The position numbers and the translations under genes were made by a program. Shown one piece after another: positions 31,222-39,993 of a stretch of 47,767 nucleotides of DNA (position 1 is the stretch's first letter; each line of letters starts with the position of its first letter). This DNA comes from a virus. The notes below the pieces were generated by a model that made no database searches, was not told the origin of the DNA, and was given only the letters and a program-made list of their open reading frames with translations. The stretch is taken from IMG/VR virus record IMGVR_UViG_3300030061_000503, positions 1-47,767 of that record. The stretch is one strand, 5' to 3'.

Positions 31222-31250
31222 AAAAAAAGGGCTACCTTTACGGTAGCCCT
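31222..31250 (-). terminator. Minus-strand terminator of the 31260 gene
   Basis: GGGCTACC (31229-31236) and GGTAGCCC (31242-31249) pair over a 5-base loop. Read on the minus strand, the stem is followed by seven T (complement of 31222-31228). There is no T-run on the plus strand, so it serves the minus-strand gene. Confidence 0.8.
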
Positions 31251-31259
31251 AGTATTACG

Positions 31260-31508
31260 CTATTTTACTTCAAGCGTAATAAACCCCGTTTTTAGGTCAT
31301 ACTTTATATCGGCGGGGGTTAATACCGTAGGCTTAATACCTAAAATATAACTTACCGTTTTACCGCTATATAACTTATGGCGCTCAGCGTTATGGGGCGC
31401 CCTAGCTAGCTTACCCGTAGCGGTATAAATAGCGTTACCGTTTAAACCGCCTAGGTTAACCTTAGGCGCGTTAGTTTTTACTTTTTTAGTTTTAGTATTA
31501 ATAATAAT
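31260..31508 (-). CDS. Minus-strand ERHEE-domain paralogue with AUU start
   Basis: Up to 82 residues on the minus strand. From residue 26 (AIYTATGKLARAPHNAERHK, then ADIKYDLKTGFITLE) it is a close paralogue of the plus-strand protein at 30761; the two genes face each other. No ATG, GTG or TTG precedes the conserved part. Instead, AAAGGGG (31510-31516) is followed by three tandem in-frame ATT codons (31506-31508, 31503-31505, 31500-31502); the third has ideal 7-base spacing. A perfect minus-strand terminator follows the stop. It is either a gene with AUU start or a recently start-damaged copy; the intact frame and signals favour a working gene. Confidence 0.65.
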   Translation of the reverse strand: MIINTKTKKVKTNAPKVNLGGLNGNAIYTATGKLARAPHNAERHKLYSGKTVSYILGIKPTVLTPADIKYDLKTGFITLEVK

Positions 31509-31630
31509 ACCCCTTTATTTAATTACGGTTTAGTTAGTTAGTAATATTAAATTAGTACCGTTTAACTTATTTAATATACCTAGTATTTTAACCCTAAACG
31601 TATATAAAAGTAAAGTAAAAACTAAAAAAT

Positions 31631-31655
31631 AACCCTATTATTTAAAGGGTTTTTT
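31631..31655. terminator. Bidirectional hairpin terminator
   Basis: AACCCT (31631-31636) pairs with AGGGTT (31646-31651); T-run on the plus side, and TATTTTTTAG on the minus side. The stem is only 6 bp, so strength is uncertain. Confidence 0.5.
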
Positions 31656-31683
31656 AACCCCCGTACCCCCCTTACGGACACCG

Positions 31684-31703
31684 CTAAAGCCGAAAGGCTT
31701 TAG
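31684..31703 (+). repeat. GAAA-tetraloop hairpin before the late operon
   Basis: CTAAAGCC, GAAA, GGCTTTAG: 8 bp closed by a GNRA tetraloop; extendable by GACA/TGTC across a bulge. TTTT follows shortly after, so it may end early transcripts. Confidence 0.6.
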
Positions 31704-31833
31704 TGTCGGTTTTAAAGATACATTCCAGTATAGTTTTACTTTTCGACAATAGTGAACTACACTATGGGGAGAGACAGTGGTACAAAAAATATTTTGCAAA
31801 AATTTTTTAACATATGAGGTCACTACCTGAGCC

Positions 31834-34050
31834 ATGGCAGAAATGAAAACTTCAAAGAGAATGCCATTATCATTACTGAACTATGGTTATCTTCCCGAAG
31901 ACTATGAAGTAAAAGCAGAACCAGTCGTGTCCCCTGGACAAGTGGCATGGTTCGGTACTCAAATGGTTCCTGGTTCATCGGCACCAGACTTAGCAGGCAG
32001 AATGCCTGGACCACCGTCCTATGACCAACCAGCATCAGAGTTCATGTCTGGCGAACCAATGCCCAGTTACGCAGAAAACATAGAACAAGGTAATTACTTC
32101 GACGCCACAATGCAAGCAATCGGTGGCGCAGGAGATGCAATAAGTTATGCCGCACCGATCTTTGGACCATTCTCCGTTCTCCCGTATGGACTAGGAAGAG
32201 GAATGAAAGGACTCGGCACAGCGGGACAGATGCTAAAAGCAACTGCCAATATGCCAAAAGTAGATAACACGTTGGTATTCACAGGCGATAGAAAAACGAA
32301 AAACATTGTAGAAGAAGAAGATGCAGCAACTGCATCAAGTCGAACTAACAATAGAAACATAGAAACAGTTTCGGAACGAGGAGTTATCTCTCTTTTAAAT
32401 GATCAAGACTACCTTAAAAAGAAAGGCATAAAATACGACGACCCTACCCAAAAATATGATGTGTTAGATGTAGTGAATCGATCACTCGATAGAATACCTA
32501 AAAATAATAGTGGTCAAAGAAACCACCTACAAAGACAGTTCGACGAATATTTACCTGACGAGTTTGTCAATGGACCACCGCGAACCATCGATGAAATAAT
32601 GCAAGAGTTAGCTAGAAACAAACCGACAGTAAAAGAACACGTAAACATACAAGATCTTAAACCCGACCCAGAAAAACCACTTGCGTATCAATTCTCAAGT
32701 CAAGCACCAGCCACACCTATAGTACCTGCCGAACTTGACGAATACACAACTGTTAGCGACGTCTACGCACAAATACAACCTAAATCTTATGGCACAACAA
32801 GTTTTTCTATACACGGTGGTAAGTATGGGGATCAAAAACTTTTCACAAGTGCTCATGAAAGTTTCGGTGGATATAATCCTAGAGTTATTCCTGGTGAGGA
32901 CATCGAGGTTAAGTTCAACAGCAGAAATAGATTATTTCATAATCGTTTCGCAGTGTATGATATGCCAGACGGAAAAGTAGACTATGTCGCTGTAGAAAGT
33001 CAATCAGATCCATATCAGTTAACCACAAAAAGCGACATGTATAGATCAAGAGGAGGTAAGGGTTCTGTTCAACAACAATTACTGGACGAAGGATTTACAG
33101 ATCTAACATATACAAATACAATGACAAAAGAAGAAATTCCTATGTCACAGCATCCATTAAACCCTAAAAGACTTGAAGAAGAATGGTTACCAGACCTAGA
33201 CAGTATGTATATACGAGGCACCCGTGTAGATTATAAAGGCGGTGTAGACGGTCATCCTTATGAAGACGGATTTTTCGGCGCGAGAGCGAAAGGGTTTAGA
33301 AACACTTTTTCAATGGACGGTAGCCTAGTAGAGCACGGATATGAACACCCAATGCAGAATGTGATACAAGAATACTTTGACGATATTGTGGGAGAACATG
33401 TACCGTTTGAAGAATGGAGCGAAGTAAATAAAGTACAAGAATCTATTCAAGAAGACTGGCTAGATATTGTAGATGATTGGAGAGATCAGTACTATTCAGA
33501 CGGAATAGATCCCGCAGAATTAAACTTTGATGAAGCTGGCTTAACAGGCTTTTTAGAGCGGTCTTTTGAATCTTTAAAACCATTGATGAGTAAACTGAAA
33601 ATAGCGGAAGCACCTGTACCTATGATAGATGATTGGTATCACATATCAACAAAATCTCATATTCAAAATGCTATAGCAGAAGGCGCAGACAGAATCAAAT
33701 TCCCTATAAACGATAGAGCTTTAACCGAACAAATGATGGGGGCAGGTGTTCTACCGCCTCAAATGAGAAATTTTGACCGACCTATGCAACTTAGAAATGA
33801 TACAATTTTTACAAAAGATTCAGCAGTAGAATTAGGTAAAAAACACAAAAAATTCAACAAACAAGCACTCAACACTATTGAACAAGAGTACGGAATTAAC
33901 CTTAACCGTAAAACAGTAAAAGACAGGTTTGATCAAGAGTTTATAGAAATAGAAATTACTCCAGAAATTAAAGAAGCATTTCAAACTCTACTACTCTCAC
34001 GAGGCGGTCTCGTAAGACAACCACTTATGAATTTAAAGTATGACAGATGA
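31834..34050 (+). CDS. Large late protein before TerL, possible polyvalent/virion protein
   Basis: 738 residues. N-terminal Gly/Pro-rich region, then GGAGDAISYAAPIFGPFSVLP (about 95-115, mildly hydrophobic), charged middle, and around 380 YVAVESQSDPYQ, which resembles the EIQSD motif of large polyvalent phage proteins. The C-terminal LLLSRGGLVRQPLM is a tail often seen in marine phage virion proteins. It overlaps terL by 11 bases, so it is co-expressed with packaging genes. Role as injected or head-associated protein is inference. Start ATG has a weak ribosome site. Confidence 0.65.
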   Translation: MAEMKTSKRMPLSLLNYGYLPEDYEVKAEPVVSPGQVAWFGTQMVPGSSAPDLAGRMPGPPSYDQPASEFMSGEPMPSYAENIEQGNYFDATMQAIGGAGDAISYAAPIFGPFSVLPYGLGRGMKGLGTAGQMLKATANMPKVDNTLVFTGDRKTKNIVEEEDAATASSRTNNRNIETVSERGVISLLNDQDYLKKKGIKYDDPTQKYDVLDVVNRSLDRIPKNNSGQRNHLQRQFDEYLPDEFVNGPPRTIDEIMQELARNKPTVKEHVNIQDLKPDPEKPLAYQFSSQAPATPIVPAELDEYTTVSDVYAQIQPKSYGTTSFSIHGGKYGDQKLFTSAHESFGGYNPRVIPGEDIEVKFNSRNRLFHNRFAVYDMPDGKVDYVAVESQSDPYQLTTKSDMYRSRGGKGSVQQQLLDEGFTDLTYTNTMTKEEIPMSQHPLNPKRLEEEWLPDLDSMYIRGTRVDYKGGVDGHPYEDGFFGARAKGFRNTFSMDGSLVEHGYEHPMQNVIQEYFDDIVGEHVPFEEWSEVNKVQESIQEDWLDIVDDWRDQYYSDGIDPAELNFDEAGLTGFLERSFESLKPLMSKLKIAEAPVPMIDDWYHISTKSHIQNAIAEGADRIKFPINDRALTEQMMGAGVLPPQMRNFDRPMQLRNDTIFTKDSAVELGKKHKKFNKQALNTIEQEYGINLNRKTVKDRFDQEFIEIEITPEIKEAFQTLLLSRGGLVRQPLMNLKYDR

Positions 34051-35563
34051 TTTTATAGAAAACGCAGAAGAGATTCCTCTCGACGTTTTAAAAGAACACT
34101 TAGAACTTACTGAGCGGTTAAAACAACTCAAAGACGTAGAGAAAGCTCAGACAGGGTTTCTTCCTTTCGTCAAAAGTCAATGGCCATCGTTTATACAAGG
34201 TCAGCACCATAAAACCATGGCAGATGCTTTTGATCGTATCGCAGACGGTAAGATAAAAAGATTAATTATAAACATGCCACCACGACACACGAAGAGTGAG
34301 TTTGCGAGCCACATGTTTCCTGCGTATCTTGTAGGTCGTAACCCTTCTCTCAAAATACTACAAGCCACACACACTGCCGACCTTGCGGTAAAGTTTGGTC
34401 GTAAGATTCGTGACTTAATGTTAACAGAAGATTTTCAAGCTGTGTTTGACAATGTGCTTATAAACCCAGACTCAAAAGCAGCAGGTAAATGGGAAACGCA
34501 AGATAAACGCAATACAAAACTTAGGGGTGAGTACTATGCTGCTGGTGTGGGTGGTGCACTAGCTGGTCGTGGTGCGGATCTATTTATTATTGACGACCCA
34601 CACTCAGAGCAAGACGCCATGAACCCCAAGTCCATGGACGATACTTACGAGTGGTACACTTCTGGACCACGTCAACGACTACAACCTGGAGGCGCGATCG
34701 TAATCGTGATGACAAGGTGGAACGTCAATGATCTTACAGGTAGATTACTCAAAGATGCGGCACGAGACCCTAAAGCAGATCAGTGGGAAGTTATAGAACT
34801 GCCAGCTATAATGCCGAGTGGTAAGCCACTCTGGCCAGAGTACTGGCGAATAGAAGAACTCGAAAGTGTCAAAGCATCCTTGCGCGGTGGACCAAAATGG
34901 CACGCGCAATATATGCAGAATCCGACCTCTGAAGAGGGCGCACTTATTAAACGAGAATGGTGGCAAGAATGGACAAGAGATAAACCACCACCGTGCGATT
35001 ATCTCATACAGAGTTATGATACAGCATTTTTAAAAAGTCAAATGGCTGACTATTCAGCTATCACAACTTGGGGAGTATTTTACCCAGAAGGTAGATTTGG
35101 GGATGAGATATATGACGGCACAGCACCACACATTATTTTATTAGATGTGCTAAAAGGTAGGTACAACTTCCCTGAATTAAAAGGTGTCGCATTAAAACAA
35201 TACGAAGAATGGAGCCCTGACGTAGTGATAATAGAAGGCAAAGCATCAGGAGTACCACTCACACAAGAACTACGGAACATAGGTATTCCTGTACAAAATT
35301 TTACGCCATCTCGAGGAAATGACAAAGTCGCAAGGGTAAATGCGTCAGCACCGTTATTTGAGTCTGGCATGGTATGGTATCCTGATACAAACTGGGCACA
35401 TGATGTGATAGAGGAGTGTGCTGCCTTTCCAGCAGGGGATCACGACGATTTAGTCGATTCAACAACACAGGCTCTACTACGTTTTAGACAAGGTGGTTTT
35501 GTTAAATTGCCGAGTGATTACGAGGAAGAGGTTTTATATCGCAAGAAAATGAGTTACTATTGA
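34040..35563 (+). CDS. Terminase large subunit (TerL)
   Basis: 507 residues. ATPase: MPPRHTKSE (79-87) as Walker A, LFIIDDPH (181-188) as Walker B, VMTRW (223-227) as coupling motif. Nuclease (RNase H fold): D327 in QSYDTAF, E399 in VIIEGKASG and D469/D470/D473 in GDHDDLVDS. It pumps DNA into the prohead and cuts it. Portal follows 22 bases later. The matching small subunit appears to be the gene at 21781. Confidence 0.95.
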   Translation: MTDDFIENAEEIPLDVLKEHLELTERLKQLKDVEKAQTGFLPFVKSQWPSFIQGQHHKTMADAFDRIADGKIKRLIINMPPRHTKSEFASHMFPAYLVGRNPSLKILQATHTADLAVKFGRKIRDLMLTEDFQAVFDNVLINPDSKAAGKWETQDKRNTKLRGEYYAAGVGGALAGRGADLFIIDDPHSEQDAMNPKSMDDTYEWYTSGPRQRLQPGGAIVIVMTRWNVNDLTGRLLKDAARDPKADQWEVIELPAIMPSGKPLWPEYWRIEELESVKASLRGGPKWHAQYMQNPTSEEGALIKREWWQEWTRDKPPPCDYLIQSYDTAFLKSQMADYSAITTWGVFYPEGRFGDEIYDGTAPHIILLDVLKGRYNFPELKGVALKQYEEWSPDVVIIEGKASGVPLTQELRNIGIPVQNFTPSRGNDKVARVNASAPLFESGMVWYPDTNWAHDVIEECAAFPAGDHDDLVDSTTQALLRFRQGGFVKLPSDYEEEVLYRKKMSYY

Positions 35564-35585
35564 TCAATAAATAAAGGTTTCTATT

Positions 35586-37979
35586 ATGGCGATTGAAGTA
35601 CAAAGATATCCAAACAAAGGTGTAGATCCTCTAGAAGAGCAACCACCAGAGGCACTGACAATAGAACTTCCTGAAGAAATGAATATTCAGGGAGAAACAG
35701 CAGCAGAGTTTGATATTTCTCCAGACGGACAAGCTGTACCAGTACAGATGACAGAAGAAATAGTTGCAACAGAGCATAATATAAATTTGGCAGACGTTTT
35801 AGAAGAAACTGAATTATCTAGAATAAGTTCTGAGCTCATATCTTCATACGATGAAGATAAATCTTCTAGGGAAGAATGGCTAAAAACATTTTCTGATGGT
35901 TTAGACTTACTCGGAATCAAAGCAGAAGAAAGAGACACACCTTTTCCTGGAGCCAGTGGGGTAACTCACCCTATTTTAAGTGAAGCAGCAACACAATTTC
36001 AAGCACAAGCGTACAAAGAACTGCTTCCACCAGGAGGTCCAGTCAAAACTCGGGTAGTTGGAGCCGAAAATCAAGAAACTATGGACCAATGTAAGCGCGT
36101 AAAAGAGTTTATGAACTACCAAATCACGGAAATCATGCAAGAATACGACCCAGATATGGATAGTTTACTATTTTACCTCCCTTTAGCAGGATCTGCGTTC
36201 AAAAAAGTGTATTTCGACTCACTTTTAAACCGTGCTACAGCCAGTTTCGTCAAAGCAGAGGATTTAGTCGTTAGTTATGACACTACAAACCTAGAAACTA
36301 GCCCTAGAATCACTCATGTCCTCAATATGACAGGAAATGACGTCCGAAAAATGCAATTAAGCGGTGTTTATCGTGATATTTCAATAGGAAGCCCTGGAGA
36401 AATAGAATATGATGACGCAAAAGAGAAAATGGACGAATTACAAGGGTTAAGTAAGCCTACAAGTGATTATAACGAGTATACACTACTAGAAGTACACGTA
36501 AATCTAGAATTAGAAGGCATAGATGAGTACGATTATGCTGTACCTTACATAGTTACTATATTAGAGGATTCTGGTGAAATACTCGCTATAAGACGTAATT
36601 GGGACGTAAATGACGAATTATTTAGCAAAAAAGAGTACTTTGTACACTATAAATTCCTTCCAGGACTCGGTTTTTACGGTTTTGGGTTAATTCACATGAT
36701 AGGTGGGCTAACTAAGTCCGCGACTTCATTACTAAGACAACTTATTGACGCAGGTACGTTATCTAACTTACCAGCTGGGTTTAAAGCACGCGGTATGAGA
36801 GTACAGGGCGAAGACGAACCTTTACGTCCTGGAGAATTTAGAGATGTTGATGTTCCAGGAGGAGTTATCAGAGATGCGATGATGCCTCTGCCCTATAAAG
36901 AACCAAGCGCAGTATTAAGTCAATTACTTGGATTACTTATAGATTCAGGTAGAAGATTTGCTAGTATCGCAGATATGCAAGTAGGTGACATAGGCAGTCA
37001 GCAACTTCCAGTAGGAACTACAGTAGCTATGTTAGAACGTGGCACTAAAGTTATGTCGGCTATACATAAACGATGCCACTATGCACAGAAAAAAGAATTT
37101 AGATTATTAGCTAAAGTATTTGCTAGGTCATTACCACCAGTTTACCCATATGCTGTAGAAGGCGCAGATCAAGCAATTAAACAAACAGACTTTGACAACA
37201 GAGTAGATGTAATTCCTGTGAGCGACCCTAATATATTTAGTATGGCACAGCGTGTTATGCTTGCTCAACAAGAACTTCAAATGGCGCAATCAGCACCAGA
37301 AATACATAATCTACGTGAAGCGTATAAAAGAATGTACGAAGCACTAGAGATTAAAAATATAGACCTATTATTACCTGAAATGCAAGAAGTGCCTCCAAGA
37401 GACCCTATAAGTGAGCAACAAGCAGCATTGATGGGGCAACCTATAAAAGCATTTGAGTTTCAAAACCATGAAGCATATATTGCTGCGCACTCATCATTTT
37501 TACAGAATCCAATGACTCAACAGAATCAAGTAGCAGCAACAGCGATACAGTCAAACATACAAGAACATCAAGCTATGCTTTATAAGATTCAGATAGAACA
37601 AGCAATGGGACAGAAACTACCAGAGATGCAAGATGGTCAAATGCCTCCAGAAGTTATGAATGAGATAGCATTAGCAGCAGCAACCGCTACGCAACAAGTT
37701 ACTGGTCAAGCGCAAGCTATGGCTCAAGCAATACAACAAGCACAAGTTGATCCAGTGGTAGAGGTCAAGAAAGAAGAAATTGCACAAAAAGCTCAATCAG
37801 ACGCTTTACGAAGCGAGGTAGATTTAGCTAGAATAGAATCACAAGAAGCAATAGCTGAAATGAAAGTTGCACAAGATAGAGAAGAAGCAATGATGCGAGC
37901 GCAAAATGATGCGAATAAAACCTACGGTCAAATATTGAAAGATGTAAGATCGGCAGATACGAAAACTAAAGGGGAGTAA
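35586..37979 (+). CDS. Portal protein (P22-like)
   Basis: 797 residues, long for a portal, with an acidic N-terminal part, the core block FPGASGVTHPILSEAATQFQ (about 120-140), KVYFDSLLNRA, AEDLVVSYDTTNLETSPRITH, and a C-terminal 150-residue Gln/Ala-rich helix (AQAMAQAIQQAQ...), like the P22 barrel. It forms the dodecameric DNA channel bound by TerL and adaptors. AAAGG precedes ATG. Confidence 0.9.
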   Translation: MAIEVQRYPNKGVDPLEEQPPEALTIELPEEMNIQGETAAEFDISPDGQAVPVQMTEEIVATEHNINLADVLEETELSRISSELISSYDEDKSSREEWLKTFSDGLDLLGIKAEERDTPFPGASGVTHPILSEAATQFQAQAYKELLPPGGPVKTRVVGAENQETMDQCKRVKEFMNYQITEIMQEYDPDMDSLLFYLPLAGSAFKKVYFDSLLNRATASFVKAEDLVVSYDTTNLETSPRITHVLNMTGNDVRKMQLSGVYRDISIGSPGEIEYDDAKEKMDELQGLSKPTSDYNEYTLLEVHVNLELEGIDEYDYAVPYIVTILEDSGEILAIRRNWDVNDELFSKKEYFVHYKFLPGLGFYGFGLIHMIGGLTKSATSLLRQLIDAGTLSNLPAGFKARGMRVQGEDEPLRPGEFRDVDVPGGVIRDAMMPLPYKEPSAVLSQLLGLLIDSGRRFASIADMQVGDIGSQQLPVGTTVAMLERGTKVMSAIHKRCHYAQKKEFRLLAKVFARSLPPVYPYAVEGADQAIKQTDFDNRVDVIPVSDPNIFSMAQRVMLAQQELQMAQSAPEIHNLREAYKRMYEALEIKNIDLLLPEMQEVPPRDPISEQQAALMGQPIKAFEFQNHEAYIAAHSSFLQNPMTQQNQVAATAIQSNIQEHQAMLYKIQIEQAMGQKLPEMQDGQMPPEVMNEIALAAATATQQVTGQAQAMAQAIQQAQVDPVVEVKKEEIAQKAQSDALRSEVDLARIESQEAIAEMKVAQDREEAMMRAQNDANKTYGQILKDVRSADTKTKGE

Positions 37980-37980
37980 C

Positions 37981-38268
37981 ATGTATCGCAAAACTATGAA
38001 TTACGGTGGTGAAGCAACAAAAAAGAAAAAGAAAAAGAATATGGCTGGCGGTGGCGAGTATAAAATGGCTGGCGGTGGCGAATATCGTGAAGGAATGAAA
38101 GAAGGCGGTCGTCCTGGTCTTTGGGCAAACATCCACGCAAAACGTGCAAGAATAAAAGCAGGTAGTGGAGAAAGAATGCGGGATAAAGGTGACAAAGGCG
38201 CACCAACTGCTGCCAATATGAGAGCAGCACAGAAAGGAACTAAGAAAAGGAAAACTAAAAATGCCTAA
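37981..38268 (+). CDS. Small basic marine-phage protein with MAGGGEY repeats
   Basis: 95 residues. MYRKTMNYGG, a six-lysine run, two MAGGGEY repeats (24-bp direct repeats in DNA), then GLWANIHAKRARIKAGSGERMR, which I recall from many marine podoviruses next to portal. Highly positive; possibly packaged with or bound to DNA. Overlaps the next gene by 8 bases. Confidence 0.7.
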   Translation: MYRKTMNYGGEATKKKKKKNMAGGGEYKMAGGGEYREGMKEGGRPGLWANIHAKRARIKAGSGERMRDKGDKGAPTAANMRAAQKGTKKRKTKNA

Positions 38269-38458
38269 AAGTAAATATTCAGCTAAACAGAAAAAATTAG
38301 CAGCAGTTGCAGAACCTAGAGACAGTATAACTGGTGCGGATTTTAAAGCAATGAAGAAGGGGCAATCCTTCAATGTGGGCGGTGCTGTAGCTTCTGGTAT
38401 GCATAGAGGATGCGGTGCTGTAATGGATAATAAAAGAAAAAGAACTAAATACTCATAG
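38261..38458 (+). CDS. Small marine-phage protein (KYSAKQKK...RGCGAVM)
   Basis: 65 residues. KYSAKQKKLAAVAEP, ITGADFKAMK, then GGAVASGMHRGCGAVM and a basic RKRTKYS end: a family frequent between portal and scaffold genes of marine phages. Function unknown; head-associated by context. Confidence 0.7.
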   Translation: MPKSKYSAKQKKLAAVAEPRDSITGADFKAMKKGQSFNVGGAVASGMHRGCGAVMDNKRKRTKYS

Positions 38459-38466
38459 GGGTGATT

Positions 38467-38655
38467 ATGAAAGATACAACTAAATATAAAACAGTTAGTG
38501 TACCAGGACCAGATCGAATAAATCTTGCTAAACCTGTAACTTCTGGGACAGCTTTATACAAAGATGTTTTTGGTAAAGGTCAAAGTACGGTGCAAGGTGG
38601 CGGTGCTGCAACTAAAGGTTTAAAATACAATACGAGCTCAAGCGGTAAAAGATAG
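38467..38655 (+). CDS. Small head-region hypothetical protein
   Basis: 62 residues from ATG 38467 (AGGGG upstream; GTG 38461 also in frame). Gly/Lys/Thr-rich, no motif. Its stop overlaps the GTG of the nuclease gene by one base. Confidence 0.6.
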   Translation: MKDTTKYKTVSVPGPDRINLAKPVTSGTALYKDVFGKGQSTVQGGGAATKGLKYNTSSSGKR

Positions 38656-39053
38656 TGAGTGCTCCAGAAGCATTTGTTTATAATGCTACATTAGATAGAA
38701 TTATTGATGGAGACACATTTGATTGTGTTATAGATTTAGGGTTTGATGTGAGATTACATAAACAAAGAGTACGTTTAGCAGGAATTGATACACCCGAATC
38801 GAGAATCAACACAAAGAGATACCCAGAACGAGCTCAAGAAAAAGTTATGGGCAAAGCAGCAAAAGAAAGGTTAAAAGAACTTTGTACTGGTTCCTTCAAA
38901 GTTAAATCGTTAGGCAAAGGCAAGTATGGCAGAATATTAGGAGTTCCATACACAGAAGACGGTGAGGATATTTGCGCTAAATTAATAGAAGAAGGGCACG
39001 CTGTAGAGTATTGGGGTGGATCTAAAACTAAAGTATGGGGGCAAAATGGCTGA
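38655..39053 (+). CDS. Staphylococcal-nuclease-like (SNase) endonuclease
   Basis: 132 residues. DRIIDGDTF (14-22), VRLAGIDTPES (39-49) and KYGRILGVPY (87-96), with LIEEGHAVEY at the end, match thermonuclease: calcium-binding Asp residues and the two catalytic Arg (VR, GR) with Glu. No signal peptide, so it acts inside the cell or in the virion. Such nucleases occur in head regions of marine phages; host DNA degradation is likely. GTG start. Confidence 0.87.
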   Translation: MSAPEAFVYNATLDRIIDGDTFDCVIDLGFDVRLHKQRVRLAGIDTPESRINTKRYPERAQEKVMGKAAKERLKELCTGSFKVKSLGKGKYGRILGVPYTEDGEDICAKLIEEGHAVEYWGGSKTKVWGQNG

Positions 39054-39312
39054 GTATCAAGGTAAAACAGTAAAATTAAACACACCGAGAGCACTCCGTA
39101 AAGGAGAAACTGGGCACGGTAAAAAACGTAAAGTCGTTTTTGTAAAAGACCCAAGTACAGGCAGAGTTAAAAAAATTACATTTGGTGATGCTAACTTAGG
39201 CATGCACAAAGGTGACAAAAAACGCAAAAAGTCATATTGCGCACGTAGTGCTGGAATGGGAAGCGATAGAACTAAAGCTAACTATTGGGCACGTAGAGAT
39301 TGGGGTTGTTAA
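39046..39312 (+). CDS. Small basic conserved marine-phage protein
   Basis: 88 residues from ATG 39046. KKRKVVFVKDPSTGRVKKITFGD, KGDKKRKKSYCARSAGMG and a terminal NYWARRDWGC match a family commonly found in marine phage head modules (basic, Cys/Trp-ended). Function unknown. Overlaps neighbours by 8 bases and 1 base. Confidence 0.65.
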   Translation: MAEYQGKTVKLNTPRALRKGETGHGKKRKVVFVKDPSTGRVKKITFGDANLGMHKGDKKRKKSYCARSAGMGSDRTKANYWARRDWGC

Positions 39313-39542
39313 TGGATCCTATATATCTAATGGAAAAATTTTTAAAAGAACTCCGTCTAAGACAAGCAGACTTAACTGAAGTCTTAAAAACAGGAGGTGT
39401 TCAAGATTGGGAAGGATATCAAAAAGTTCTCGGTGAGTTGACAGGTCTAAGCTCAGCCGAGAGAATATTATTAGACCTGCAAAAAAGTAATGAGGAAAAT
39501 AATGTCAGTAAAGGAAGTTTTGGGAAACGATCCCGCAGGTAG
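39312..39542 (+). CDS. Small helical hypothetical protein
   Basis: 76 residues from ATG 39312, overlapping the previous stop (TAATG). Helical (MEKFLKELRLRQADLTEVL, YQKVLGELTGLSSAERILLDL). Similar short helical proteins occur before GroES in marine phages. It overlaps the next gene by 41 bases. Confidence 0.6.
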   Translation: MDPIYLMEKFLKELRLRQADLTEVLKTGGVQDWEGYQKVLGELTGLSSAERILLDLQKSNEENNVSKGSFGKRSRR

Positions 39543-39969
39543 TTCTATACCAGACCACGTAGATAATTCAAGTCGGTTTAAAAAGAAAGAAACTATAATA
39601 TCTCCTGAATCAGTGGAAGAGGATGAAAGTTTGCTAGAACAACTTCCTTCCCCAACTGGTTATAGAATATTAATTTTACCGTTTAGTCAAAAAGCTATGA
39701 CTAAAGGCGGTATAGCTTTAGCAGAATCCTATGTTGAAAAAGAAAGATTGTCGACTAATGTAGGTTATGTAGTCAGTGTTGGTCCAGATGCATATAAAGA
39801 TAAAAATAAGTTCCCGAACGGTGCTTGGTGTCAAGAAAAGGATTGGGTTATTTTTGGCAGATACGCAGGCGCAAGAATTAAAATAGAGGGTGGCGACTTA
39901 CGTTTATTAAACGACGATGAAATATTAGCCGTAATAGATAACCCAGAAGACGTAAAAACTCCCGTGTAA
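39502..39969 (+). CDS. Phage GroES-like co-chaperonin
   Basis: 155 residues from ATG 39502 (GAGGA upstream; ATG 39490 also in frame). After a 45-residue charged extension comes the Cpn10 fold: TGYRILILPFSQKAMTKGGIAL, then VGYVVSVGPDAYKD, WVIFGRYAGARIKIEGGDLRLL and DEILAVI. It likely caps host GroEL to help fold the capsid protein encoded shortly after. The N-terminal extension is not part of standard GroES. Confidence 0.88.
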   Translation: MSVKEVLGNDPAGSSIPDHVDNSSRFKKKETIISPESVEEDESLLEQLPSPTGYRILILPFSQKAMTKGGIALAESYVEKERLSTNVGYVVSVGPDAYKDKNKFPNGAWCQEKDWVIFGRYAGARIKIEGGDLRLLNDDEILAVIDNPEDVKTPV

Positions 39970-39993
39970 CCACGCAAATAAGAGGATAGTATC

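Larger units (their letters stand above)
31509..31833. other. Spacer before the late operon with terminator hairpins
   Basis: 325 bases without a gene. It holds the upstream signals of the minus-strand paralogue, a bidirectional hairpin (31631-31655), a GAAA-tetraloop hairpin CTAAAGCC/GGCTTTAG (31684-31703) and, at 31780-31812, a very AT-rich stretch that may be the late promoter of the packaging genes. No copy of the TAGCATTATGCT promoter was found here, so late transcription may use a different signal. Confidence 0.45.

Noticed and set aside
38016-38040. A-rich slippery run in the 37981 gene as a programmed frameshift
   Set aside because: The zero frame continues into conserved protein, and shifted frames give no extended product.
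37994-38373. Long minus-strand frames opposite the 37981 and 38261 genes
   Set aside because: Their Phe/Leu/Ser/Pro-rich text is the complement of lysine-rich coding sequence; no ribosome sites or families.
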